Source of the DNA: Leishmania mexicana MHOM/GT/2001/U1103
Lineage: Eukaryota; Euglenozoa; Kinetoplastea; Trypanosomatida; Trypanosomatidae
Direction of reading: 5' to 3'
NCBI RefSeq assembly: GCF_000234665.1
Contig: NC_018331.1
Location: 558,001-622,000, forward strand
Length of the DNA: 64,000 nucleotides
The translations under genes and the position numbers were made by a program. Under the pieces are notes generated by a model. The model searched no databases. It was not told the DNA's origin and was given only the letters and a program-made list of their open reading frames with translations. Numbering within the stretch: the first letter of the stretch is position 1; each line of letters starts with the position of its first letter. Below are positions 10,983 through 21,343 of the stretch, piece by piece.

Positions 10983-12899
10983 ATGGTGCAATTTACCGAT
11001 GCGTGGATCACGGACGATCCACTGCTGCGGCAGATCCAGATTGTAGAGGTGGTCCTCACTCACTGCGCCTCGGTGCTATGGAAGCACAACAAGGAGAAGC
11101 TGAAGAGTGCACCGGAGTGGGCGGTAAAACTTCGTGCTTCGCTCAAGACCAAGGCGAAGGAGCTCGACGGCGACAGCAGCTACCGGTCACCGGCGTCGTG
11201 CGCAAGCCAACCGCCGATGACGCCGCAGAAGAAGCACAATGAACTCGTCACTGCCTCGGCGGATTCGATTGTAGACACAAAGAACTCAGAGGAAGACCAG
11301 CCGCCACCGAGCACGCCCACTCCGCAGCTACCGTCGTCGCAGCAGAGCTTTCAAGTCCCCCTTTCGCACAAGCACGCCACTACCGGTGCGACCCTCCCCG
11401 ACGCGATCCCGACAAGACAGGGCGGCAGCGCCATCATTGACGTGGCGCATACAAATGTAAAAACATTTAGCGAGAGCTGCACATGCAGCAGCGCGAACCG
11501 ACCGCACTATCCCGAGGTCGGTGCAGGCAACAACCGAGTGCGCGAGTCCCGCACCGGGCCTTCGCCGCCCGTCACGCCTAGCGTATTGTTCTCGTCTTGT
11601 CGCAACACGGACGAACACGTAGAGGAGCTCGGCGTGCCACCGACAGCCGAGACGACGCGGCGCAGTGAGGTGGCTGCCGTAAGGGAGAGCAGCCCATTGC
11701 CGATTGAGCGCAGCAACACGCCAGAGCTCCCTTCCGTGCCCCTGCAAATGAAGCGCTTGTCGGGCGGCATCACTAATGAGCTCTTCCATGTCTACGACGA
11801 AGACGACCCATCGGCGTCGGTGGTGGTGCGCGTCTTTGGCAAGGAGACGGACCGCGTCATCTCGCGAGAAAGCGAGCTCTTCTACCAGTCTCTCTTCATC
11901 CCCACCTACGTCCATGGAAGCAACTTCCTTGTGTACGATTACTTGGACGGCTACTACACGCTTCTGTACCAGGACATGGCGGCGGAGGCGATGCCGATCG
12001 CGCGCGCCATCGCAGCATTCCAGGTTCGGGCCACGCGCGCTGCCCTGTGCGATCACGGCCATCCGCTGCTGCGCGACTCGCAAAACAGGGAATACTGGAA
12101 GATTGTAGACGACCAAATGCTCGCAGCAGAGGGGAGCACGACGAGTAGCTACGACACCTACAAGGACGAGTCCCGATTTGACCGCGAGTCGAACTACTTG
12201 ATCGACTCACTGACGAAGTGGGTGGACCTCGTGTTGTCGCAAGAGATCGCCGACAGGGTGCACGAGGACAAGCGCGAGAGCTTTCTCATGACGGGGCGCA
12301 GCCTGCAGTCGGCCTGTGCGTGGATGCTGTCGATGCTGGAGCGCCAGAAGGCTTACTTGCCGGAGGGTGTCTGCCACAACGATCTGCTGAGCGCCAATGT
12401 GATGATCCACAAGGTGCGAAAGGATGTGCGGGTGATTGACTTTGACTACACAAAGCGCAGCTTCCTGCTCTACGACGTTGCCAACCACTTTAACGAGTAC
12501 CCTGGGCTCGACTGCGACTACGACACGTACTTTCCGTCGGATGCGCATATGTCCGCCTTCATTGCCGAGTACCGCCGCGGTATGCGGGATGCACTCGAGG
12601 CGGCTTGGGCAGAGAACCTCAGCCCCACCACCTCCAACGATGGTGCTTCGCGTGAGCACGAGATCTTCTCCAATGCGCGGGAGCTGTTCTGGAGCGACAA
12701 CGAGGAAGCCGAGGCGCAGGTCGTGGCGCACTGGACTCGACTTGCGAAGCTGCTCACCTTGGCTTCGCACGTGTCGTGGAGTGTGTGGTCACTTCTGCAG
12801 GAGGCTCTGTCTGCCCTGGATGTCGACTTTCTGAACTACGCCCAAGCTCGCTACAACCGCTACCTTGCCGTGCGGGCCGAGTGCTCGGAGAACCTGTGA
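10983..12899 (+). CDS. choline/ethanolamine kinase family protein
   Basis: A 638-residue protein. It probably phosphorylates choline or ethanolamine with ATP, the first step of the Kennedy pathway to phosphatidylcholine or phosphatidylethanolamine. Seen in sequence: an ATP-loop-like segment KRLSGGITNELFHVYD near residue 258, as in the family's SGG..N loop. The Brenner motif HNDLLSANVM begins at residue 465 with catalytic Asp467, and VIDFDYTKRSFLLYDVANHF follows with the metal-binding Asp at 486. The first 250 residues are mostly Ser/Thr/Pro/Gln-rich and look disordered. This makes the protein about 200 residues longer than typical family members. The ATG at 10983 is chosen because an upstream in-frame ATG (10788) precedes the likely splice acceptor at 10929-10930. 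Substrate preference (choline versus ethanolamine) cannot be read from sequence alone. Confidence 0.92.
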   Translation: MVQFTDAWITDDPLLRQIQIVEVVLTHCASVLWKHNKEKLKSAPEWAVKLRASLKTKAKELDGDSSYRSPASCASQPPMTPQKKHNELVTASADSIVDTKNSEEDQPPPSTPTPQLPSSQQSFQVPLSHKHATTGATLPDAIPTRQGGSAIIDVAHTNVKTFSESCTCSSANRPHYPEVGAGNNRVRESRTGPSPPVTPSVLFSSCRNTDEHVEELGVPPTAETTRRSEVAAVRESSPLPIERSNTPELPSVPLQMKRLSGGITNELFHVYDEDDPSASVVVRVFGKETDRVISRESELFYQSLFIPTYVHGSNFLVYDYLDGYYTLLYQDMAAEAMPIARAIAAFQVRATRAALCDHGHPLLRDSQNREYWKIVDDQMLAAEGSTTSSYDTYKDESRFDRESNYLIDSLTKWVDLVLSQEIADRVHEDKRESFLMTGRSLQSACAWMLSMLERQKAYLPEGVCHNDLLSANVMIHKVRKDVRVIDFDYTKRSFLLYDVANHFNEYPGLDCDYDTYFPSDAHMSAFIAEYRRGMRDALEAAWAENLSPTTSNDGASREHEIFSNARELFWSDNEEAEAQVVAHWTRLAKLLTLASHVSWSVWSLLQEALSALDVDFLNYAQARYNRYLAVRAECSENL

Positions 12900-13821
12900 T
12901 GTATAGCGATGATGAGAGGAGGAGCGGCATGCGCCATGGATCAAGAGGAAAGAGAAGCGGCCGCTGCGTCCCGCTGCGCGCATTCTTCTCGTGCATCCTG
13001 ATGCTCCTCCTCCTCACCTCCCCCCTCCCCTGTGCCTTTCGTGTGGATGCGCAGCCGTCCAGAGCACAGCGATGCCGCGACGCAATACGAATTTAGCGTC
13101 GATGTACGTCACCAATCCGACATCGCAACTAATTCGAAACAGACAAAAGGAAAACCGAAGATAACTGCCTGCTCACCACATAACCCGTGCCGCCGTTTCT
13201 TTTCTTCAGTGATCTGGCTCATGCTCAGGGCCAGGGTGCTGACCACGACAGAGGTTGGTACGTGTGGCCGTCACGTTCTTCCTGTTCGGCCTCGTCGTGG
13301 GCTTGCGTTGCTCGTCGTTTGTTGTCGGTTGTGGTTTTTCGCCATGACATTTTTTCCGTGCGTATGTCATAGGCGCATGTTTGGGTGTGCCCGCTTTCTC
13401 CTTTCCATCCCTGACACGCATCCAGGGTTCAGGCACCGTGCTGGCACTTTGCGCTCTCTGATGCGTGTGGGCTGGTACACGGACGCGTGTCAGTCGGCGC
13501 CTCAGCGCACCGCCCCTCTCCCGTCCCCTTCCTTCTCTCTCGTTCTCTCGGTGATGGCACTGGTCGTTATGCGTCATGGGAGAATGGATCCTCGTAAGAC
13601 GTGCGTGTTTGCCCGTCCTCCCTCCCTGTGTACTACCAGCCCCTCCCCCTTCCTCGTGCTTTCGCTACCTGTTTCTCTCTCTCTGCGAGTCTCTGTCACC
13701 GTCGTTTTGTATGGCGGCGGCAAAGGCGGGAGAGAGGGCGAGACGAAGGACGCCTCTTGGAACCTGCACCGAGCGAAAACAGCATGAAAAAGCCTTGGCT
13801 TTGCGTGTGCCTTCGACTCCA
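12900..13821. other. kinase 3' UTR region before the repeat
   Basis: No credible gene. Short open frames are Cys/Arg/Pro-rich and inconsistent in composition. Presumed 3' UTR of the kinase gene. Confidence 0.55.
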
Positions 13822-14434
13822 TCGCCCCGAATGAAGGAGGGGCATGGGGAGGAGGGTGGGCACCGCCGTGCGCGGTATCGAGTGCCCAGTACGCCCCTCC
13901 CCCTTGACGTGAGGAAGCCAGGCAGCACCCCATCCCCATCCCCCGCCCCTGTCAACTGCCGAACCTCTTCTGGTGATGACGGGGTCAGGCACCCGCGACG
14001 CAGGGAGGTGAGAGCAATGTATCGCTGCTGATGTCGGCGGCCAGGCCCTGGATGGCGTTGCACCGGAGCGACCGGCAGCAGCGAACACGCTTGTGCCCAC
14101 CTATGTGATGTGCAGAGCGTCATGGTGACTCGAACGCATCCCCTCCGGCCCCCCCTCACTGCCTACTGGTGGTGGTGGGGAGCCTGCGTGCTGTCCCGAG
14201 GCGGATGGGCCAGGGGTGGCGGCCGGCATGGTGGGGGAGCGGCTGTGCGGCTGCCTGCGAAGCATGGGCTGGGGGTAGAGGTTTGGGGCAGAGGCCGTGC
14301 TCGGATGGCTGAGTCGGGTGCACTGCTGCCATGCGCGTGTCCACGTCTGCTCCGCACCACGTGGATATGGGGGCCTGTGGGCGTGCCGGGGGGGCCGAGT
14401 GCGGCTTAGCTCATGCCATATAGGCAGAGAGCGG
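13822..14434 (+). repeat. dispersed near-identical repeat, copy 1 (613 bp)
   Basis: Matches 20721-21333 base for base apart from isolated substitutions (for example GTGAGG here against GTGGGG in copy 2 near the DNA encoding the 3' side of the CCCTTGACGTG string), with no indel over 613 bp. It starts at TCGCCCCGAATGAAGG and ends at GGCAGAGAGCGG. It is GC-rich and lies about 920 nt after the kinase stop codon, in the same orientation as the genes. Size, 3'-UTR location and dispersal recall Leishmania SIDER retroposons, but such near-identity is unlike typical degenerate SIDERs. No poly-A tail or target-site duplication is apparent. Confidence 0.93.
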
Positions 14435-15078
14435 ACTTAAGTTGATACGACGAGAACATCGTTTTTTTTTAAATGTTCAAGACACCAGACAAGCTTGGGC
14501 ATTGATTTCTTCCGCTGCGTAGTGCTCCTTATCTGTCCACATCGTATACTCTCTGTGCCGTCTCTCGCGCGTTCTCCTTGCGTGCCTTGCGGGTCTAGTT
14601 GTACGAGAAGGATGTGTGTGGAGGGAAGGAGGCGGGACTGGGCGCCGCAGGAACACATGTGCGCAGGGTGGATCGGTGTGTCAAGAAGTCGTTTGTAATG
14701 GGGCGGCTCATCGTGGCATGAGGCTCCGTGATAGGCGTCGGTGAGAAGCTTCTCGTCCCGCTCTGCTGCTTCTCCCTCGCCTGCGCATGTAGACCTGTGG
14801 TCGCAGCTTGCCTCAACGTTTTCAGGTAACTCTCTCTTTCCACCTTTGCTTCTTCACCCCGACGGTGTCTGCGTGCTTGCGTCAGAGAAAAGTGCACTAC
14901 AGCCGGTGCATCACGAGCGTTTCCTGCTCGCCGGTGCCCGTCAAAACACACAGACACATACGCATGCATGCATGTGTGTGTCTGTGCGCACTGTCGTTGT
15001 TTTAGGCAAGTTTGAACTCCTCTTGGGACACACGCATTCACATGGAACCCGCCACAGCACTCCGTAACGCAAACATCA
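14435..15078. other. spacer upstream of the Schlafen-like gene
   Basis: Non-coding sequence with a poly-T run directly after the repeat (14462-14471). Pyrimidine-rich stretches and AG candidates precede the start codon at 15079. Nothing else was recognised. Confidence 0.5.
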
Positions 15079-17820
15079 ATGGAGGTGGACCTCAGCCCGT
15101 TCTTCGCAGGTGTGCTGTGCACACTGGTCGACTCGAACGGCGCTGAGCTTGCCATCAGTCGTGCCTTTGCAAGTGCAGCCAACGCGTGCCATGAGGCGCA
15201 CCAGCCTCAGCACTCGTGGAACCAACAGCAGCCGCAGCGCTCGCGCGTGTCGGTTGCAGTGCAGCTGCGCATCAACTCACCGCTGCCGTCGTGGACACAG
15301 CAGGCGAAGGACGTGGTGTTGCGCTGCGTCGATCGCGCCGTGACGCGCATCTTTCCCCCGCTGGACGTTTTGCAGTACATCGGTGCCGACTCCCCTGTCT
15401 TCCTCGCCTCAGATACCAGTGCCAGCGGCGAGAGGGCGGCGTCACATCTGTGCGTGACTTTTTCGGTTCAGCCATCTGCCGCCCTGTGGCCCTCCCTGGT
15501 GCTCAGACAACATGCGGTGGAGGGAGAGGTTATGGCAGGTGTGCAGCTTGGCGATTCAGAGGCCGGAGCCGCGGCGGCTCTGCAGGTGATGCGCGATACG
15601 CTATCGGACATGGACTTGTGGAACCGAGCTCGAGCGGCGCATCAGCTCTACGACGCCACCATCGCTCTCGATGGTGTCCAGCAGCGCTCCGGCGGCATGT
15701 CGGCCTCGGAGACGACATCGATAGACCCGGCGGTAGCGCTTCCGTCCCAGCAGCAAGCATGTGAGAGAAAACACACTCAGCTGCAGTGGGAGCTTGCTCG
15801 GTGGCTGACAGAACTCTTCATGAACGAGGGCAGCTGGGCTCGGGTGCCAGCGTCGTCATCGACGGGTGCCCCTCGGTCTGCTCAGAAAAGCCACGCTAAC
15901 GCAGCGACGCGGCGTCTCTTTCAGAGTCCTTTGCGGCCATCGTTTGCGCACGTCGTGGACGCAGCTCTCTCTGCACCTCATACAAGCACACAAAGCATTG
16001 CGCCCGGATCCGCCGTGCCACGTCGCCTCCTCCACGCAGATGTGCGTGGCGTGGAGTGCGACGGCTTGTTGCTCGGGTACACCTCTCGGTACGCCTACAT
16101 TGCGGTGCCCTACTTCACGCCCCCGGGCGAGGCTGCAGCAGCAGGGGCGTCTTCGCCATCGTGCGTGTGGAGCTTCATTAGCCGTATCCCAATACCTGCA
16201 ATCCTTCGCAAATCAGCCGTCAGAGATGTGGTGGGCTCTCGTGGTGAGAAGGCCCGTGTGCCTTGCAAGCGGCCGCGTACCTCTGCGTCTCATCACCCGA
16301 ATAGCGTGGCATCGGAGGAGGAGAGCTCCGGCGCTGCCGCGGCACGCAGCGTGCTGGCCCACTGCTTGAATGTGGAGGAGGCGATGCGTCACGACACCAA
16401 CGCAGAGGCTGTATTTCGCCTTGCGGATGCTCCGTGGGTGGTGACAGTTCGGGCCCACCGTGTCTACTGCGCGCGGGCTGACTACGCTAGGCAGCCGCGC
16501 ACGCACCCCACAACGCCGTCTTCGGACCACTTCTCGACCAAACCCCAGCCGGCTGCATCACCATATACACTGTCGTTGGTGTTGGAGGATGCCTACGCGA
16601 TGCAGGCTCGGTCAGCTCTCAGCGACAGTGGTGCTGCTCCAACCTCGTCTGCGTCCACCACCACTCACTGGGCCACCTCTTTGCTGTGTGGGTACGACCC
16701 TCAGCAGAGTCCAGAGGACGACGGCGAAGCGGGGCACAGCGCCGCTCAGAAAAGTGTCAACGCCACCATTGCACGCGCACCGCACACCTTCCCCGACGTG
16801 GTAAGCGTGGTACGAGAGAGCTGCCATCGGTTTCGGCGAACGCACGAGCGGTTTCGCGCTTTGTACTCTCGGTGCGTCCAGGCGTGCGACCCGAAGACCT
16901 CCACAGCCGCCAGCGCCACAGCAAAAGCGGTGGACGTCCTAACGGACGGAGCTTCTTCAATGACAGCGCCGCAGGTGCCTGCGACAGCGGCTGTGCCGGT
17001 ACCCGAGGAAGCAGTCACCAAGGAGTCGCTCTCGCCCACTGTCGCCTCACAGAACCTACGCTTACTGCGCCAGGCAGAAGCGGTGTACGGCGCGTTGTCA
17101 GACTCGGTCTCTGTGCACTTTGGAAAGCTGCGTGGCGCTGCGCGTGTACCCGTTCCCACCGTACGCACCGCTGCCGACGTGGCTCAGCTGGAGGAGTCCC
17201 ATAACGTCGAGTTCAAGGCGAGGGTAGGGCGTGTGACGAACGGCTCCTCCACCGGTGCAGACTCGCACCCGCAGCGCCATCCCGTGGTGATGGATGCGGA
17301 GCGACTTCGCAACACAATGGCCGCCATGGCAGCATGTCGTGGTGGGGTCATACTTCTCGGCGTCACGGACGACGGTCGCGTTCTCGGTCATGCAAAGCAG
17401 CTGGATGTTGCGCGTCAGTTGCGCACGTCGGGATTCTGCCCGGCAATGGTAAAGGACACGGTGCAGGTGAAGGAGCTGCGCTTGCTGAGTGCGAGCGGAG
17501 GTATTGCCAACCCCAGTAAGGCCGTTTCTGGCGAGAGCAGTGACAATGGAGCATCGGCCCTAGTGAAGCGTGCCATGCCCGAGAACTGGTGGAAGAGTGG
17601 TGCCACGCCGCCCGCTCCAGGCTTGCCGAAGACCTCAGCGACGGCGAAGGCAGGAGCCTCAGCCGGTGATCAAGTGATCACCGTCGTCAGCATCCAGAAG
17701 GGCCAGGCGCCGTTCTACGCAACGTCTAAAAACGCGCCTCCGTATCAGCGTGGATGTGCGAGCACAACAATGATGCCAGCCACGGTGGTGGCACGCCGCA
17801 TCATGAAGGAGCTCGCCTAA
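15079..17820 (+). CDS. large protein with C-terminal Schlafen AlbA_2 domain
   Basis: A 913-residue protein. The N-terminal 690 residues are not recognised and contain Ala/Ser/Gln-rich linkers; a short strand-rich part lies near 310-350. The C-terminus from about residue 698 matches the AlbA_2/Schlafen core. The segment LEESHNVEFKAR carries Glu706 and Glu711 with the E-x4-E spacing of Schlafen nucleases. A helix ERLRNTMAAMAACRGG follows, then the strand VILLGVTDDGRVLGH with Asp764/765. The closing segment PPYQRGCASTTMMPATVV resembles the R.G..T...P end of AlbA_2 proteins. Low-complexity inserts lie after Lys713 (about 15 residues) and at roughly 810-860. In vertebrate SLFN11/13 the three equivalent acids form an RNase site that cleaves tRNA and rRNA; whether this protein cleaves RNA is inference. 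No helicase domain follows. The start is the first ATG of the frame. Confidence 0.88.
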   Translation: MEVDLSPFFAGVLCTLVDSNGAELAISRAFASAANACHEAHQPQHSWNQQQPQRSRVSVAVQLRINSPLPSWTQQAKDVVLRCVDRAVTRIFPPLDVLQYIGADSPVFLASDTSASGERAASHLCVTFSVQPSAALWPSLVLRQHAVEGEVMAGVQLGDSEAGAAAALQVMRDTLSDMDLWNRARAAHQLYDATIALDGVQQRSGGMSASETTSIDPAVALPSQQQACERKHTQLQWELARWLTELFMNEGSWARVPASSSTGAPRSAQKSHANAATRRLFQSPLRPSFAHVVDAALSAPHTSTQSIAPGSAVPRRLLHADVRGVECDGLLLGYTSRYAYIAVPYFTPPGEAAAAGASSPSCVWSFISRIPIPAILRKSAVRDVVGSRGEKARVPCKRPRTSASHHPNSVASEEESSGAAAARSVLAHCLNVEEAMRHDTNAEAVFRLADAPWVVTVRAHRVYCARADYARQPRTHPTTPSSDHFSTKPQPAASPYTLSLVLEDAYAMQARSALSDSGAAPTSSASTTTHWATSLLCGYDPQQSPEDDGEAGHSAAQKSVNATIARAPHTFPDVVSVVRESCHRFRRTHERFRALYSRCVQACDPKTSTAASATAKAVDVLTDGASSMTAPQVPATAAVPVPEEAVTKESLSPTVASQNLRLLRQAEAVYGALSDSVSVHFGKLRGAARVPVPTVRTAADVAQLEESHNVEFKARVGRVTNGSSTGADSHPQRHPVVMDAERLRNTMAAMAACRGGVILLGVTDDGRVLGHAKQLDVARQLRTSGFCPAMVKDTVQVKELRLLSASGGIANPSKAVSGESSDNGASALVKRAMPENWWKSGATPPAPGLPKTSATAKAGASAGDQVITVVSIQKGQAPFYATSKNAPPYQRGCASTTMMPATVVARRIMKELA

Positions 17821-19008
17821 ACGAAGGAATGATGCGGTCGGGGGAGGGGGGGCTCATTGCATTGACCGTCGCAGAGGCGACAAGAGGATGAGGAGGAGAA
17901 CCATGGGCAGGCTGTGCGAGAGAAGCGCATTGTACCGGACCCGGTGTGGAAGCAGCAGTACCAATACCGCTCCTGGGCGGTATGGAACCCGATTCGTGTC
18001 GCTCGTCTTTCTCTGCCTTCTCTGAGGTTGCCCTGCCACTGGCACGCACACCTGCGCTGACGCCTGCGCCTACAAGACCTTCTTTTGCTTTTTTTTGTGG
18101 TTCGGCCGACTCGCCTAATTTATGCGCCTGCCCACGGTGCCGTCGAGGTCCCGGTTAAGGAGTCACGCACTCAAACATACACCTTTACAGTGCTACACAT
18201 CCCCGCACTCTGCAGAAGAAGTACCGTCTGCTTCTCTGAGGTGAGCGCGCACTGCGTCAGACTTGCCTCGCGTGTGTGTGTGCACCATTGCGCGTAAGCG
18301 TGTCTGTATGGCCCAGGAGTGTCCCAACGTGTGCTCTGTGCCTCTGACGCCACCCAATGCCCCTCCTCCCAGGTCTCTTCGCGCCTTTCCCTTACGTATG
18401 CGCGTGTGTATGTCTTGATGCTCCCCCTCCTCTACCGGCTTGCATCCGTCCTCCACGTTTGTGCCTCCCTCCGCGGCTCCGCCTACTCCGTCTCTCCATT
18501 GCTCGTGCACGGTATGCCTACACATTTCGGCTCTTTTGGTGTGCGTGTGCGTGGTGATTGGGGCCCTCTTGTGCTGCTGCGGCACGCCGTTGCCAAACCA
18601 TACGCACACGTGCATGTGTACACGTCTACATACGCGCATGCATCCCTCCCCCTCCCCCTGCTCCCTCCACATCGGTGCACGACGATTAGGACTGCCACCT
18701 CTGCTACACACCCATCCTTCTTCTTTTGCTTTTTGGCCCGCTTGCTCTCTCTTCGACTCCGCGCGTTCCTTACTTTTGCTGGGCTCGACGGCCTTCTTCG
18801 TCTCTGTTGGCATCTTGCGCCTCCATTCCCATCTGTCTGCACTGCGCTTGTACGTCCGTCATCCGCCACCCCGCTCTTGCTCGGTGTCCCTCTCCGCGAA
18901 GGTTCAGCTCGCGCGCGCGATCCCGGAAACCCGGCACCTTTCTCGGTGGTTATCATCGTCCTTCTCTGCACGGCTGTTGAGACATAGAAGAGAGACAAGC
19001 CAGCGAAA
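17821..19008. other. spacer upstream of VPS2
   Basis: C/T-rich non-coding sequence. Long overlapping open frames on both strands are typical of pyrimidine-rich spacer and have no protein-like periodicity. A pyrimidine tract at about 18935-18978 precedes AG dinucleotides at 18980-18987, likely acceptors for VPS2. Confidence 0.55.
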
Positions 19009-19656
19009 ATGGGCTTAACAGACATGTTCCGCCGTGAGACGCCGCAGGAGAGGATTCGCATGTACAAACGTCAGCTAGACCGCACGTGCCGCGACCTCGA
19101 CCGTGAGCGCAACAAACTGAGCACGCAGGAGCGCAAGATTATGATGGAGATGAAAAAGATGGCGAAGCAGGACCAGGTGGACGCGGTGCGCATCATGGCC
19201 CGGGACCTTGTTCGCACGCGCAAGTACAACCAAAAGATGTATCGCATGCGCACCCAGATCCAGGGTGTGTCACTGCGCATGCAGACAATGCAGTCCTCGG
19301 CGCAGATGGCGGACGCCATGAAGGGCGTGACCAAGGCGATGCGCTCCATGAACAAGAAGATGAACATTCCCGAGGTTCAGAAGATTATGCGTGAGTTCGA
19401 GAAGCAGAATGAGATGATGGGCATGAAGGAAGATATGATGAACGACGCCGTTGACGAAGTCATGGATGACGACGGCATGGAGGAGGAGGAGACGGAGCAG
19501 GAGATTCAGAAGGTAATGGACGAGGCGGGGCTCGAGTTCCGCACGAAGGTCGGCGTCACCGACACCGCGCTGCCGCAGAAGAATAGCGAGACTCAAGGGG
19601 AGACGGATGAGGAGCTGGATGCCCGGCTGGCCGCACTGAAGGCATCCATGAAGTAA
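19009..19656 (+). CDS. VPS2: ESCRT-III subunit Vps2/CHMP2
   Basis: A 215-residue Snf7-family protein, the ESCRT-III component that polymerises with Vps24/Snf7 on endosomal and division-site membranes and recruits the AAA ATPase Vps4. Seen in sequence: a basic N-terminal helix (MGLTDMFRRETPQERIRMYK) and a long Met/Arg/Lys-rich helical hairpin through about residue 130. An acidic linker rich in Glu/Asp (about 147-170) follows. A C-terminal MIT-interacting motif reads DEELDARLAALK at residues 200-211, matching the MIM1 consensus of CHMP1-3 proteins. Length matches CHMP2A (about 220). The N-terminal LxDxFRRExP pattern favours Vps2/CHMP2 over Vps24 or Did2. Confidence 0.93.
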   Translation: MGLTDMFRRETPQERIRMYKRQLDRTCRDLDRERNKLSTQERKIMMEMKKMAKQDQVDAVRIMARDLVRTRKYNQKMYRMRTQIQGVSLRMQTMQSSAQMADAMKGVTKAMRSMNKKMNIPEVQKIMREFEKQNEMMGMKEDMMNDAVDEVMDDDGMEEEETEQEIQKVMDEAGLEFRTKVGVTDTALPQKNSETQGETDEELDARLAALKASMK

Positions 19657-20720
19657 AGCAGCAACACGCCTGGGAAATGAGAGAAGGTCTGGGCGAAGAG
19701 GAACAAGTCCGTTGTCAAGCACCGCTCCAGGCATGCATGCCCATGCGCACACGCGTCGCCCATGTCATAAAGATGTGCTGGTAACGGCGTGCGTGCGTGT
19801 GTGTGCAGGGCCTTGCCGATCCGTCTCAGACGTGTCTCACTCCGAACGCTTGCCCATCTTACACTCTTTCTGTTTAGGCAGTTGCATCTCCGCGGTAAGC
19901 ACACGTGGGCAACCACCTCATGCTTTCTGCTTGCCACCTCTCCCTCCCTGTCTGTCTCTGCGTTGCTTGTGCGCCCAATGATAGCGCCCCTCACCATGGC
20001 TACTTGGACACACGTTTCGTTTTGGGTGCTTGGTGGTGCGTCTCTGTGCTTCTGCTGCCGCTGCGCGTGCACACCTGTGTGCATGACATGATTTGGACTC
20101 CTTCATGCTTTCCTTCCCTCTCCTCATCCTCTTGCCTACACGAACTCCGTATTTGCGTGTGGCTGTGCAACTCGAGCAGCGCGAGGAAAAGACATCACTG
20201 CGAGCGAAAAGGCGCGCTGACCTCCCAGAAGTGACGCAAAGAGGCTGGATCAACGGTTATGAGAGACAGAGGGCACAGAAGCGAGACAAGCAAGAGAGCA
20301 AGGGATGCCGCACTGCGTCTATGGCCGTGCGAGCATCTCCGTCCCCCGCCGTCTCTCCCTCTTCACCACCTCCTTTCCTTCTCAGGTGATGATCACCTGT
20401 CTCTGAGTCCATGTCTCTCTCAGTATGTGTGGGTGTGGGTGTGTTGGTGTCGGTGTTTTTGGTGGGGAAGGGAGGAGAGTGAGGCCGCTGAGCGTTTCTT
20501 GTGTGCGTCCTTTTCCTGTCCTTCTTCGTTCGCCCATTGTTCGGTGTCGGCTTTCTTCCCGTTCTCCTCGCCATCCCCTCTCCCCCCCCACCACCACCAC
20601 ACACCCCTCAAGACCGCTGTTGCGTTGTCTGCTCCCTTTTCGTTTCGTATGTTTTTTATTCGAGTTTGCTCTTGCAGCGGTTGTTGTCGCTGCAGCTCCT
20701 TCCATCCCACTGGTAAAAGC
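19657..20720. other. VPS2 3' UTR region before the repeat
   Basis: Pyrimidine-rich non-coding sequence with several GT/CA stretches. No gene recognised. Confidence 0.55.
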
Positions 20721-21343
20721 TCGCCCCGAATGAAGGAGGGGCATGGGGAGGAGGGTGGGCACCGCCGTGCGCGGTATCGAGTGCCCAGTACGCCCCTCCC
20801 CCTTGACGTGGGGAAGCCAGGCAGCACCCCATCCCCATCCCCCGCCCCTGTCAACTGCCGAACCTCTTCTGGTGATGACGGGGTCAGGCACCCGCGACGC
20901 AGGGAGGTGAGAGCAATGTATCGCTGCTGATGTCGGCGGCCAGGCCCTGGATGGCGTTGCACCGGAGCGACCGGCAGCAGCGAACACGCTTGTGCCCACC
21001 TATGTGATGTGCAGAGCGTCATGGTGACTCGAACGCATCCCCTCCGGCCCCCCCTCACTGCCTACTGGTGGTGGTGGGGAGCCTGCGTGCTGTCCCGAGG
21101 CGGATGGGCCAGGGGTGGCGGCCGGCATGGTGGGGGAGCGGCTGTGCGGCTGCCTGCGAAGCATGGGCTGGGGGTAGAGGTTTGGGGCAGAGGCCGTGCT
21201 CGGATGGCTGAGTCGGGTGCACTGCTGCCATGCGCGTGTCCACGTCTGCTCCGCACCACGTGGATATGGGGGCCTGTGGGCGTGCCGGGGGGGCCGAGTG
21301 CGGCTTAGCTCATGCCATATAGGCAGAGAGCGGGAGAACACGT
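20721..21343 (+). repeat. dispersed near-identical repeat, copy 2
   Basis: Shares 613 bp with copy 1 (13822-14434) at a fixed offset of 6899. Its distal 575 bp (20769-21343) matches copy 3 (46278-46852) at a fixed offset of 25509, so there are no indels in either comparison. The shared 3' end with copy 3 runs ten bases further (GAGAACACGT) than with copy 1. It lies about 1.06 kb after the VPS2 stop, in gene orientation. Confidence 0.93.

Noticed and set aside
13576..14159. Frames inside the identical repeat, seen again near 20.7 and 46.3 kb
   Set aside because: Conserved only because the DNA is nearly identical; composition is not protein-like, frames run on both strands and the element lies in 3' UTRs.
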